Positions 51,405 to 63,941 of a stretch of DNA of 64,000 bases are shown piece after piece. Below the pieces are notes generated by a model. That model did no database searches. It was given only the letters and a program-made list of their open reading frames with translations, and was not told the origin of the DNA. The position numbers were made by a program, and so were the translations under genes. Source of the DNA: Capsaspora owczarzaki ATCC 30864. Taxonomy: Eukaryota; Opisthokonta; Filasterea. The stretch lies in contig NW_011887294.1 of NCBI RefSeq assembly GCF_000151315.2, forward strand, positions 1,216,601-1,280,600. The letters run 5' to 3'. Every line of letters begins with the position of its first letter. The stretch's first letter is position 1.

Positions 51405-53724
51405 ATGGACGACCATGGACGGCCAGCGCTAACGGCCCACGAAGAGCTCATGCGGCTGACCCAGCATGGCGGAATGGAGCCCATGTATGCCAGTGGCTTT
51501 GCCGAGTCTGAGCTTCTGGCCCACAACATGTATGGCGGCTCTGCTGACGGACCAGGCAGTTATGCCGCTCACGACGACGACGACAACGGCTTGAGCAGCG
51601 ACCTGCAGCCCCGCACGCCAGAGCATGTGCATGCGCACGCAGGAAGCATCCTTCATGGCCATTATAGTGACGCTTTCATGAGCCTGGGCGAGCCGAGCGA
51701 GGGCTTCCCGGCGACATTGCACGGACGGCGCATTCGCATTGATGACCACTCCTCAGGAGTCGATTGGAACAAGAGCAGCAGCAGCAGCAGCAGCCGCAGC
51801 TGGGAGCAACCGCCCAGTCATGGCGAGCATTTGCATCACCATCGAAACCACCGGGAAGCGCTGCAGGAGCAAGACCAAGGAGGCCAAAGCCTTGGCTGTC
51901 CCGTTTCAGCCATGCTCTCCGCGACAGAGCTCCAGCAAGGCGTCTTCATCGACCAGGACGGACTCTACCGCTTGCGTCGAGCGCAACCAGCGCAGATTGA
52001 AGGTCGCTTCTACGTCAACGGGCGGAATGTCTCAAGCGGAGAGTACTGGGAAACCATGAAAGAAGCCCATCCGTACAGTAAGCAAGTCGATGCATGTTTG
52101 TTTCAACGAGATGGCATGGAATATACACCCAATCGTCAGATGGAATGCTCGGGCTTTTGTGGTACGGACTGTCAATTCTCACGCATTTGCTCAACCGTTG
52201 ATTTTCGCAGAAGCGCAATTGGATGTCGATTCGAGCTGGGCTGTTTTGCACACCAACATTTGTCGGCTGTTGATGGAGCATCCAGACACAATCCCATCGC
52301 GAAGGTTTGAGCTGGGCTACATGGAAAACTATCAGTGCGTCCTTGATGTTCGCAGAGTTGGTCGTGGCAGAGCAGTGTCCGTTTTGTTGGGATTTGTGGT
52401 CTGATTTTGCGCCTCGTTGCTCTACTTGCTTTGCTAGATTGCTGTACAACCTGAAGAACCGTGACCTGTTGCAGGACATACTTGATCGCCTCCGCACGCT
52501 GCTTCACAGTCACTCGCTGCACATGCGCGATCTCGTGTTGAACGGGAGTCCCGCTGCATTTGACGTGCTGCAGCGGTTTTCGCTCGCGTATCGCCAGTAC
52601 AAGCGGGCATTGTCATCGTTGGTGCCACTGTTGAGATCTATGGCGGCACATGTAAGCACACCCACAGCGTCACGGTGATTCTCGCAGCCAATTCTCGTCA
52701 ATGCTGCACTGCCCATCAACTCATGCCGTGATTTCTCGCTTGATGATACAGCGGAACGGGCCCTTGTCTGAATCCAACCTTCTGATGATCTTTGCGCAAG
52801 CAGTCGTCGATCAAACTCTCATCCATTTCATCTTCCAAGCATTGCAAGTAGGCTCACAGGGCAGCGAGACTGGCGTTCCTGTGGGACAGTTTGAGCTCTT
52901 GTCGCTTGGGTGGCTTGCACGAGTGATGGCGCGTTTGTCTGGTACGTCAATCGGACTCGTTGTTGTGGGTACCCTTTGGCCGTGACCCTGATTTTTTTTT
53001 GATTTTTTTTTATTTTTTTGGTTCCAAAACATGTACTTGAACAGATGCCGCTCATTCCCCGATTCCAGAGTGCTGGCATGAGCTTGCACACACCCTATCG
53101 GTCACCTTTGGCACCATTACAAGCCAACTTCTCCAAACATGCACCCCGGGCTGTGACGATTGGCCTCAAGAGCTGGATTTCGCACCGTTTTTCACCTACG
53201 CGCCCTCGGTTGAGGATCCACCAGCTCCGGCTGGTGTTCACCCAGCAGCATCAGGCACAAGCCTGCCATCGATCCATGGTGAACTGACCGACCTGACGCC
53301 AGAGCACCAAGAGGCTGCGCTTGTGCGCTCGCTGAGCGAACACGCTGCAGCTCAGCACTCGATTCGGGAAATTTCACACATGCCTGCTCCTCCGCCTCCT
53401 GCAAGACGCCATATGAGTGCCCCGCAACAGCTTCAGGAACATGGTGAGGGGACGATTGGTCAGAATGCCCTCTTTTGGACGATTGCAGCGGAACCGGTGG
53501 ACGCAAGTCGAACCGAAATGCCGCTCGGCGTCTTGTTTGCGCAAGCCGAGCAAGAGTACCGAAGCCAACGTTCAGCGGGGCTGGTGCACCTTGTGCAGCC
53601 GCTCCACGTCAATGTCGTGCGCACGTCCATGAGCCCCTTCAAGCGGGCAGGAGACGACATGGGCCAGATCGATTTGCAGCAAGCCAAAGTCATGCGCTCC
53701 TCCGAAACATCTCCAAGTCACTAG
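51405..53724 (+). CDS. Hypothetical protein, 626 aa, no recognised family
   Basis: Exons 51405-52077, 52211-52334, 52438-52651, 52752-52941 and 53045-53724; phases close exactly, which supports a real gene. The N-terminal ~200 residues are His-, Ser- and Gly-rich (HEELMRL, poly-Ser, LHHHRNHRE). Residues 200-450 look folded: an EGRFYVNGRNVSSGEYWE strand-like segment, then amphipathic helices (RDLLQDILDRLRTLL; FDVLQRFSLAYRQYKRAL; NLLMIFAQAVVDQTLIHFIFQAL). The C-terminal ~170 residues are again low-complexity with basic and Pro patches. No signal peptide, membrane helix or catalytic motif is visible. I do not recognise it; an alpha-solenoid or adaptor role would be a guess. Confidence 0.75.
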
Positions 53725-53838
53725 CCTCAATTCTACAGAGTAATTACTATTTTTAATGTACGATAAAGCTCTCCCACAAAGTCGTTTAGAAGAACTTGTT
53801 TTTGTGTTTGTCTTTCCCTTGCAAGCACGCCGTCATTT

Positions 53839-54138
53839 AGCGAATGACGAATCAAGGTGGGTACTTTCATACCACGATCAATTATCTGGTTCCAAAAACC
53901 ATGGAGAAAGTCAGCGAGAAATGGAACGGGAGGCGTTGCAATCGGCTCGGCGCGAAAACTTACCCTGGGGGCAGCGGAGCAAGCGACAAAACACCCGTAA
54001 TGTAACGAATGAAGAATCGACGTGGCAGTTCATACCATGATAGATTGTCTGTGGACAGAAAAGCCGTGGAGAAATCAACGCATGCAACGGGAAGGGACGA
54101 GCAGCAACGTTACACAATCCGCACTCGGCGGAACTTAC
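53839..54138. repeat. Diverged tandem duplication of an exon and its flanking intron
   Basis: Segments 53839-53968 and 53998-54138 are imperfect direct copies, including the acceptor, the exon start (sense DNLSWYE versus DN-stop-SWYE) and the donor (GGGTAAGTT versus CAGGGTAAG). Both retain splice signals. Confidence 0.75.
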
Positions 54139-56366
54139 CCAACCAGTGTCGACAATAGGCCACAAGGAGTGTACTGGCAAGACGGCTTGCGGGAACGATC
54201 AGGGTGCCCCGATTCCGCACAATGAGCAAGCCGTGCTGGAGCATCGCTGTAGTAGCAGGATGATTATAGAACGCTGATGCTGCCGGATCTTCCACTCTCA
54301 CTTGGCCTTGGAAAACAAATCGCTCGACTACATCCAAAAGCTGGAAAAGCAGTAGACGGGAAGAAGTCGGTGTGAGCAGCCGCCGCACGCGGTACGTCAA
54401 AGTTTTGCCGAGTCGCTCTTGCAATGCTCGCTCAAACACTGCATTTTCAGCCAGGAATGAACTTTCAATCTTGGGCGCAGTAGTCGAAAGAAATTGGTTG
54501 ATGCGGTCAGAAACAAACGATCGCAACGCAATGGAGAATGGCGAGAGCTGCGTGCCAGGCTGCACAAGCGCTTCCCACTCTTGGCGACGAGACGCTGGGA
54601 GCCAGTAAGCACTGGGATGAGCAACGAAGGATGGGGAGCAAGTGTGCGGTTTAGAGATGGGCGTGCTGATGAGCGCATTTCAACGCACGCCAAACGGAGG
54701 AAATCCAAACAAAAAATACCTCAAAAATTGCTGCCAATCGCCGACATGTCCGCCAAGAACAGAGTACGCCTCCGAGTATTCAAGGGAGGTGCACAGCCCT
54801 GCTTGCACGAAAGTGCGATCTCCCTCGAGCATTTCGAATGGTTCCACTTCAACCTGGTCGAGCCATTCCTGCAACAAGGAAGGCGTCAAACAAAGAGTTA
54901 GTCCCCTTATGCGCTTGCCAAACAAACAAACAACAACAGCAACCATCACATAAAACTACATACAGTAGCCGGGGAGTCAAACAGGTCAAAGATGTCTCGA
55001 CTGTAGATCGGATCGTCGCACTCCATCAGAACAGGGGGCAGTTCGTTTCTGAGAGCAGCTCGCTGGAGCAAACAAAACAAAACAAACAAACGCAACAAAG
55101 TTGGCGCGCTTGTTGCTCGCGGAACACAAAGCAACTGAGGAGCTGGATCGGGTACCTTCAAGGTCAGAAGCAGGGCATCGTGGTAGTCTTGGAAGAGCTT
55201 CTTTTCTTCGTCTGGACGAGAAGTGAGCCACTGCGGCATCTGGTGCATGTTTAACAGTACCATGAGTATCCGCTGAGACGAAGTCGGGGCAGTGTGTACG
55301 GCTTGGACAGCGCTCAACAAGAATCGCAGTGCAGGAATGCCGGAAGTTCCTGCGAGCCCATGACGTCGCCTAGCAGCGGCGTCCTCGTGCGTCACTAACA
55401 AGTGTATCAGCGCATGTGCCGGATGATCAGCGGCTGCCGCAGCAAAGAGCGATGAGGCTCCTGAAGTCTTTTGTCGCCACAATTCACACACGTCTCGCGA
55501 CGATGGAGACATGCGAGCCAACCGGTCTGCCGACAGGGCTTGCTCTGACTTGAGTAGCTTGCTGCATGCGATTAATTGTTCTGCCGGCTGGAGAGGTCTG
55601 ATTGAGCCTGTGTCTGTGGACGAAGCAACAATGCGCAGAACGGTCAGCAGCAACTAGCGAAGGGTCAATTCCAAAACTGCACTTGATGAACTCAACTGTT
55701 CAAGTCACGATAGAGCCCGTCGAGAGTAGATTGAATGCCAACGCAACGCTCTGCAAGACCCAGCACCGCGTCGGGTCGAATGCCGGCCAACTTGAGCGCT
55801 GGAGCGAGAGAAATCAGTAGCATGGCCTCGAGTGTGTCAATAAATTCACCGACCGATGGCATTGGCCACGAAAAGTCGAATGCTACTGTGACGCGTGCCT
55901 CAGCTCGATTGGTTGAAGCGGTCTGAGCGATCGTCTGAGATTGGCGAGCAGTCGCGCGCGTCGCGTGCCTGGACGTGTACGCCGCAATCGTGCCACTGGG
56001 CAGCGTGGCCAAGATCCGAGGCAGCGTCACACTACCCGATCCACCCTCTGTTGCAGCTGTGACGCTGGCGGCTTGGCTTCCGGTAGCGACGCCCAGCAGC
56101 TCCATCAGCAGGGCCGACTTGCCGCTGCCCTTGCCGCCCGTCAGCACCAGAGCAGTGGTATTCGGGAGTTGCAGCGTCCCCAGTGCATAGCCGGTCAGGT
56201 CGGCGAGTACTTCCGTGCGGGGGATTCTCGGGACTGCTGGTGCGGCAGCGATCGTGGATTGGCCGCGTGCGACCAGCGTGCACACTCGACCGGCCACTGG
56301 AGCGACTCGACCGCGGTAAGTCCTGGCAGATCTGACGCACTGCGGCAGAATTTTGGACGAGAGCAT
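53882..56366 (-). CDS. P-loop ATPase-like protein, probably mitochondrial
   Basis: Exons 56366-55697, 55613-55156, 55062-54964, 54868-54720, 54611-54139, 54048-53964 and 53885-53882 (last exon codes one base plus TAA). Phases close exactly to 645 aa. The N-terminus (MLSSKILPQCVRSARTYRGR, basic, no acids) looks like a mitochondrial presequence. A Walker A motif, LTGGKGSGKSALL, sits near residue 75. VAFDFSWPMPSVGEF and later helical segments resemble STAND/AAA-type mitochondrial ATPases, but no clean Walker B was identified, so the family stays open. EECDDPIYSRDIFDLF-like sequence near 400 may be the sensor or lid region. The penultimate exon and its intron are tandemly duplicated, and the second copy supplies only the stop. 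Confidence 0.72.
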
Positions 56367-56639
56367 CGGTCGTGGCGTGTGCTATGTGGCCAGAAAAGAA
56401 GAGTTCAAACTTTTGTCCTTCAGCCAAAGAAAAACGTCGACTGGCTTGCTAAGAGAGAGAGTGGGATTGCAATGTCATGCTGATGAGAGGTGGAGAGAAA
56501 AGCTACAGGACAAATTCACCACGAGGATGAAAACAATGGAACGATGGAACGATGGAACAATGTCACATTTCATTTTGTTTTCTGAAACAATCAACATCGA
56601 GCACGAATGTTGCATCGCTGCTAGTGCACGGTCATCCGC
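56367..56639. other. Intergenic between ATPase-like and METTL1 genes
   Basis: 273 bp; short ATG-rich tandem GGAACGATGGAACGATGGAA at 56538-56557. No coding or regulatory element is recognised. Confidence 0.5.
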
Positions 56640-58150
<1,511 letters not shown>

Positions 58151-58282
58151 GGTTGCGTTTTGCCTTCTGTGTGTTTGGTTTGTGTCTTTGATGAATCGGA
58201 TTGGCGAAAGGCCCCTCTCAGTCCCAAAGCGATGGTTGACAATAAAGACTGATCGCAATGGCAATCCAGCCATTTTGGCTTT

Positions 58283-58314
<32 letters not shown>

Positions 58315-58533
58315 GATTTCACAACCGTTTCGCTGTTTTTGGTTTGCAAGTTGACTATGTATGTTATCGTCTTTGTGTGATCTTCCTGGCGTTCTCGTTT
58401 GCTTCTGAGCGACAGTTTCGTTCGATCTGATCTTACGGCTCAAACCCCAAATAAGGAGTCCGCTTCTTTTCTTTTTGGGTTTCAGTCATCCTTGTTCTTG
58501 TCGTTGTCATCGGCTTTCCACTCGTCACTATCC
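58151..58533. promoter_or_regulatory. Divergent intergenic region METTL1 / CIB with T30 tract
   Basis: 383 bp between start codons; an uninterrupted run of 30 T at 58284-58313 (coding strand of the CIB gene). No other element is recognised. Confidence 0.5.
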
Positions 58534-59877
58534 ATGGGTCAGACGCAGAGCTACTTTACCGAGGAGCAATTGCTCGAATACGAGGTGAGCTTACTCTGAC
58601 TGTGTATTGCATTGCATTGCGCTGGACGGACAGAAGGAGACGCGGTTTTGGGATTTTCTGTTGTGTGCCCCTTTTTTCCTCTGCCTTCCGCGCTTCTTCT
58701 GCACTCTGCGACGGCCAAGCGACACAGCGCATGTGTATGAGGACTGCTGCTGGTGATGATGTGAGCAGGTGCTTTGCTGCCCCGGACGACGCTCGTTGTC
58801 CCCTCGCAGCGCAAGCGGTCATTTTTCGCACCATGTCGTCTTCTCGCTTTTGGGGCTTCAAGGGAGGGCTCCTCGCCCGCTCCTTTCGCTGCTTCAGCGG
58901 GGTGTCCTTTTTGCACAAGCACGGCCCTTTTTTGGTTGAAATGGAGTGGCGCGGAAACTCCAAAGTCGCGCTCGAGCGTCCGAAGCCCTTTTGCGTTTGC
59001 AACAGTTGTTGTTGTGGAAGCCCTTTTTTTTTTTTTTTTTTTGTTTTCAAATGCTGCTCCCTCAGCAACAACGAATGCACTCTGCATTGAGCGATCAACT
59101 TGACAGGAAACAAATCACGTTGTTTTGGTTTAGAGCATCAAATGCAAAAATAACTCACGTCTTGTTTTTCTCGCTCTGCTTGACAGGACTGCACGTACTT
59201 CACTCGCCATGAAATCATCAAGTAAGCATCGTACATCTTTCACTGTTTGCAGGGGGCAACAAGCAAGAATCTCACTGTGGCATTGCGGGGAACCGCCTTG
59301 GCAGAATCTACGAACACTTCATGACGCTGTGCAAGACCGAGCCCGGCCAGCTGACCAAGCAAGAAGTCAAAACCCTGCCAGAAGTCGCCGTCAATCCGTT
59401 CAAAGACCGCATCATTGACATATTCTCTGATGACGGCACCATGTCCTTTGAGGACTACCTCGACATGTTGTCAGTGTTTAGCGACCAGGCCACCAAGGAC
59501 GTGAAGGCGTCGATCGCCTTCCGCATTTACGATATGGATGGCGATGGCTTCCTCGGGTATCAAGACTTGTACGACACGATCGAGCGCATGTGCTTCCGCG
59601 CCAAGGAGAAGGGCGAGCAGTTGCAGACCCAGGAAATCGCGTCCATTGCTCGGCAAATTCTTGCCGAAACGGACATGGACAGCGACGACAAGTTGTCCTA
59701 CGTTGAGTTTGAGCACATTATTTCTCGCGCACCCGACTTTGCAAAGTGAGTTACAGGATGCCTTTGTTGTCAGGGAAGGAGAGGTAATGGGTTGTTTCAA
59801 GTTTCTTGATGCTCATCAGTATGCGCCTTTTCCGCCCAAACAAACACAGTACATTCCGCATGCGCTTCCGAGATTAA
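58534..59877 (+). CDS. CIB-family calcium- and integrin-binding EF-hand protein
   Basis: Exons 58534-58584, 59187-59221, 59305-59745 and 59850-59877; phases close to 184 aa (animal CIB1 is 191). It starts MGQTQS, an N-myristoylation signal as in CIB1. FKDRIIDIFSDDG and FEDYLDMLSVFSDQA match CIB closely. Two canonical EF loops, DMDGDGFLGYQD and DMDSDDKLSYVE, correspond to EF3 and EF4, and the protein ends DFANTFRMRF, aligning with the CIB C-terminal hydrophobic tail. The acceptor at 59305 (GGCAG) is chosen because the earlier TTTGCAG at about 59250 gives the wrong frame. Animal CIBs bind the integrin alpha cytoplasmic tail and modulate PAK1 and related kinases; an integrin partner here is inference. 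Confidence 0.93.
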
Positions 59878-60124
59878 TTGGCCTCCATCTGCCTATGTCT
59901 TGTGAATTGTTTTGATGCAACTTTCGTTTTTTCCCTCGTTTTTGATTCAATGGCTTGTACAAACAAAAATTCCTTCTCAGACCCAGCCTCGTTCAGTCCA
60001 GCATGGTTCCGTGACGCGTCTTTCAAGGGATATTTTCTTGTTTTGTATTTGCATTTCTACACCAGCCCGCTTGTTCATGGATGGTTTGGTTGTTTGTTCC
60101 GACAAAAAGAACCCACAACTCCGA

Positions 60125-61248
60125 CTATGGCTTGGTGGCAAGCTTGCGAACACCTTCAACAATCAGCTCGTGCTCTGTCGAATGCATGCGCTCTTGAAGA
60201 TCCGCCAAGGTGTCTGCGGGGAGAATGGGGACAGCCTTTTGGCAAATCACTTCACCGTGATCGACAACAGCCGTCACCTTGTGAACCATCACGCCGGTCG
60301 ATGTGATTTCCCCCTTCTTGAAGGCCTCATACGCGCGCTCGATGGCATTGGCGCCGTCGAATTGGCCAGGCAGGGCTGGGTGCAAGTTGATGATTTTGCC
60401 TGTTTTGCATCCACAAACGAAAACATGCTCAGCGAAATCAAAACAAGAGATGCACGAATAGACCAAGATGATGGTGCATCTCTGGCTCTCTTCCCATACC
60501 TTCGAACGGATCCACAAACCCCTTGGAGAGAATATGCATCCAGCCCGCGAGCACAATCAAGTCCGGGTTTAGCTTTTGGATTTCAGCCACCAGTGCGGCG
60601 TCGTATTCTTCGCGGGTCTTGCCTGCGTCCTTGAATGCTGCGTATCACCAAAGTCAAAAGCACAAAGCCAAAAGTCAAAGTTGAGCAGCACTCGAGCGAA
60701 ACTCTCGTTTCACAACACAGTTGGGAATTGCTTTCGGTCACTTACGTTTCAATGGGAAATAGCTGGTGGGAATTCCGGCATTCGTCGCGCGCGTCAAGCC
60801 ATACGCATCCTTGCGATTCGACATCTGTGCGTGTTCAAAAGGAGGTCAAAATCAACCAGAGGAGGTCGGAGTGAGTGAGAATGAGAACTCCGATTGGGAT
60901 TGCGGCAATGGAGCAACATTGCCAGGACTGCCGCTCATCACCGTCAAAAGGCAATGCTGTTTGCCACTCAGCGGTCTGTTTTGCATGGATGGGCCGGGAC
61001 AGCCGGACAATGACCTCGGATGGAGTCGAAAGGGGCGAAGATGGGGCCACAGCTCGACATGTGCCCAACCCAGCTCACCACGACAGCCACAGACAGCCGC
61101 AGAGATAGAGAGAGAGAGAAAAGTCAGCAATGCATGCGCATACCACAGTCACAAGCTCAACGGGCAGAGTGCCGGCGGCGTGCGCGTCAATGATTGCTTG
61201 GAGGTTGGACCCGTTGCCCGAAATGAGAACGACCACTCGAAACGCCAT
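60125..61248 (-). CDS. Phosphoribosylglycinamide formyltransferase (GAR transformylase)
   Basis: Exons 61248-61144, 60824-60746, 60637-60500 and 60399-60125; phases close to 198 aa, the usual size of monofunctional PurN/ADE8. It starts FRVVVLISGNGSNLQAII, the GAR phosphate-binding loop. MSNRKDAYGL, PDLIVLAGWMHIL, then the catalytic INLHPALPGQFDGANAI (Asn and His of the N-x-H motif) and VVDHGEVI (catalytic Asp) follow. It transfers formyl from 10-formyl-THF to GAR in de novo purine synthesis. A monofunctional enzyme, rather than the animal trifunctional GART fusion, is notable in a holozoan-like genome. It converges with the CIB gene, 247 bp apart. Confidence 0.95.
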
Positions 61249-61412
61249 CTCGACTGTTGCTTGTGTGAATCAAAATGAGATTGTGAGACTGATCGTCAAC
61301 TTATATGTATTGAGTAGGGGAAAAATTTTACGAGGAAAAATTTACAGAGACAATCATCACGAAACTCAAACACACTTTGTAAGTCGAAAGCGAAAAACCT
61401 TGAATCATGCTC

Positions 61413-63941
61413 TCAAACAAATCGCCCGCCCGAACTCAGCGGGGTGGTGGTGCCGACGCCTCGGTATTGATTGGTTGGATGCGTATTTGTGGCTCCGGGC
61501 GAGTTGGCTCCAAGCGCCTGTGCTTGCTGGGCACTTTGGTTGAAATCGGTGGGAGAGCCGAGCTCGCCGCGGGTGTACTGCCAAAAGAGCGTCTCGGCGC
61601 GGTAAAGGACCTCGGTCAAATCCAGCTTTTGCGAGACGGTGCTGGCGAACATGAGCAAATCGCTGTCGTTCAGCTTGGCCTCCATGATGTTGTCGCGGTG
61701 CAGCGACATGACGGCGAGACACATGAACAGGGCGAACGGATTCGGCCCAAGCTCGTCCTCGGCAGGCAAGTTGGGCTGCTTGGTCGGTGTGGGAGACTGC
61801 GAGCGGGGTTGTGCAACCTGAGGTGCGGCTTGCGGCTGTTGGGCAGCAGAAGAGGAGGAGGAGAAGGAGGAGGAAGCGGGTGTCGGGCGTGCATCGCGCT
61901 GATTGGCTGGCGCAGTGGGCATGGTCCAGAGAACCTCGGCAATACGAAGCGAATCGTCAAAGGAAAACTCGCGCTTGAGATTCAAGAGAAGCCAGCGGTA
62001 GGCGAAAAAGCAGTTCTGCGCTTGCTGGCTGACAAGGTAGTTGTAGAAAACGCGGTCTGCCTGGGCGAGCAGCTGGGCGAGGAGCATGAGCTGAAAGTTC
62101 ATGGCCTGTTCGTTGGCGTGGAAGTAGCCCTGCATGCGGTCCATGACGGTGACAAAGCACCAGAAGGCCTCGGCCTCGTCATTGACCACGCTGAGAATCT
62201 GGGCGGCGAGGTCGTTCATGCCCTGGGCGTACGCGACTTCGCGGTTGAACTCGGCATACGTGGCCAGAATGTTGAACAGCTTGGTGAGATTCGGGTTGTT
62301 GTCGTTGGCAAACAGGGGATTCTGGCGGTCTGTGCGCACAACGTCGTTGCGAATCAGGTCGTGTGTGCGCGCCTGTAGCTGGTACAGCTTGCGCTCGCGG
62401 ATTTCGGGGGCGAGACTATCAAGACGAGCGAGCCAATCCGCAGCATCACCCATGCGCCCGTTTGCCATGCTGTTGGCGGACGGTGGGGGAGAGCCGCCGG
62501 GAAGAATGATGAGCCGGTCGTCGTCGCTGTCAACAATCTTTTCAGCCTCTTCCGCCCCTTCGGCAGCGGCAGCGATGGCTGCTACGGTCGCGGCACTGCC
62601 CTCCAAGTTGGTTGGTTCGCCAGCCTCGGTCTTGAACAAGAGCTCGCGCGTCTTCCAGCGTTGGAAGAGCGCGTCGTATTCTTGGCACTTGGCCTGGCCA
62701 ATTTGGTGGCACTCTTGCAGAGGCGTGTCGAACGGATAGAACTTGAGCAAGTAGCGCCAAACGATCGGGCGCACCGGCGGATCGATGCCGCCGTGGAAGA
62801 TGCGCTGCCGCAGCTTGGCCTCGTCCTTGACGCCGCCGTCCTTCTCCAGGAAGGTGCGCCACTCAGAGTAGCGGAGCGGCTCGTTCGCAATACGCCGAGA
62901 AGTCGACGAGGAGGAGGAGGGTGCAGCGGAAGTGATGGTGAATGTGAGACGCTCGCTCGCAAACTCCTGGACAGACTCGCGGACTCGGCGCGCTTCCTTG
63001 GCCACTGCGTCGAGCATCTTGCGGGAAGCATCGCGGAGCGCGGAGGTATCTCCGCCCATGATGCGAGTCCAAGTCAAGCGGAACTGCTCCGAGGGCGTGG
63101 TGGCGATCGAGCTGGTGGACACGGCATGCCAGCCTTCGACGTCCTCGCCGTCATCCGTCGTTGAAGTGGCTGTCGAGGGTTGTGTGGTCGGCTGCGCGGC
63201 AGTGGCAGCCTCGACGCTGTGGCTCGTCGGTTCGTTCGCTGTGTTTCGGCGCAAACCCGTCGGCGTCGGGCTGCTCGTGCCTTTGGTGGGTGACGACGAG
63301 GCAGCAAAGAAGGACGATGGAAGCTGGGGCGAGAGTCGGCCCGAGTTGTTGTTGTTGTTGCTGTTGCTCGACCCTCCTGTTTTCGGAGAAGCAGCATAAG
63401 CAGGATTGCTTGTCGGAGCAGTCTGTTTGGGCACAGCCAAACCAGCACTGGGTTCCACGGAGCCGCTTGGTCCACTTGAGCCATTCGAGACAGGTGGAGC
63501 AGCAGTTGGGACACTTGAGACACTTGGGACACTGGGGACGCTTGAGGGACTGGGCGCAGCGGCGCTGGGGGTCGGGTGGGGCTCGGAGCGCGGTTGTGAC
63601 GACACGCTCGGCTCGCGCCAGTCATTCGCGCCACTGCTCAAGCTCAGAGCGCCGCCAAAGCCGTCGCCGACTTCTCCTGGCTGCTGCGTGGTTGCATGGC
63701 TCGGCACGGAGGCAGTGGAAGTGGAAGTGGAAGTGGAGACAGGCAGAAGCGGCTGCTGGGCGGGATGAGAGTGATGACCACCCGCCAAGACTGGAGCGAG
63801 CTGGCTCGGGGAAGGAGTCGCCGTCGCAGTGCTGCTGGACGGGAGAATCAGCGAAAAGCCGTCGTCGTCGTCATTCGGAGCGTCGAGCAGGTGGTGGGCA
63901 AACGGCGTTGCCTTGGACGAAGAAGCTGGTCCGCCACCCAT
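61413..63941 (-). CDS. TBC-domain Rab GTPase-activating protein (TBC1D15/17/Gyp7-like)
   Basis: A single exon of 842 codons, ATG at 63941. The first ~360 residues are Ser/Pro/Thr-rich and low-complexity. The TBC domain starts with FHGGIDPPVRPIVWRYLLK and carries both catalytic fingers: Arg in IRNDVVRTDRQ and Gln in VAYAQGMNDLAA. FYNYLVSQQAQNCFFAYRWLLLNLKREF and LCLAVMSLHRDNIM-type helices follow. The spacer between the first TBC helix and the Arg finger (about residues 440-540) is long, as in Gyp7/TBC1D15-25. These proteins stimulate GTP hydrolysis on Rab7-like GTPases. The lack of introns is unusual against its intron-rich neighbours. C-terminal ~35 residues are Gln/Gly/Thr-rich. Confidence 0.94.
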   Translation of the reverse strand: MGGGPASSSKATPFAHHLLDAPNDDDDGFSLILPSSSTATATPSPSQLAPVLAGGHHSHPAQQPLLPVSTSTSTSTASVPSHATTQQPGEVGDGFGGALSLSSGANDWREPSVSSQPRSEPHPTPSAAAPSPSSVPSVPSVSSVPTAAPPVSNGSSGPSGSVEPSAGLAVPKQTAPTSNPAYAASPKTGGSSNSNNNNNSGRLSPQLPSSFFAASSSPTKGTSSPTPTGLRRNTANEPTSHSVEAATAAQPTTQPSTATSTTDDGEDVEGWHAVSTSSIATTPSEQFRLTWTRIMGGDTSALRDASRKMLDAVAKEARRVRESVQEFASERLTFTITSAAPSSSSSTSRRIANEPLRYSEWRTFLEKDGGVKDEAKLRQRIFHGGIDPPVRPIVWRYLLKFYPFDTPLQECHQIGQAKCQEYDALFQRWKTRELLFKTEAGEPTNLEGSAATVAAIAAAAEGAEEAEKIVDSDDDRLIILPGGSPPPSANSMANGRMGDAADWLARLDSLAPEIRERKLYQLQARTHDLIRNDVVRTDRQNPLFANDNNPNLTKLFNILATYAEFNREVAYAQGMNDLAAQILSVVNDEAEAFWCFVTVMDRMQGYFHANEQAMNFQLMLLAQLLAQADRVFYNYLVSQQAQNCFFAYRWLLLNLKREFSFDDSLRIAEVLWTMPTAPANQRDARPTPASSSFSSSSSAAQQPQAAPQVAQPRSQSPTPTKQPNLPAEDELGPNPFALFMCLAVMSLHRDNIMEAKLNDSDLLMFASTVSQKLDLTEVLYRAETLFWQYTRGELGSPTDFNQSAQQAQALGANSPGATNTHPTNQYRGVGTTTPLSSGGRFV

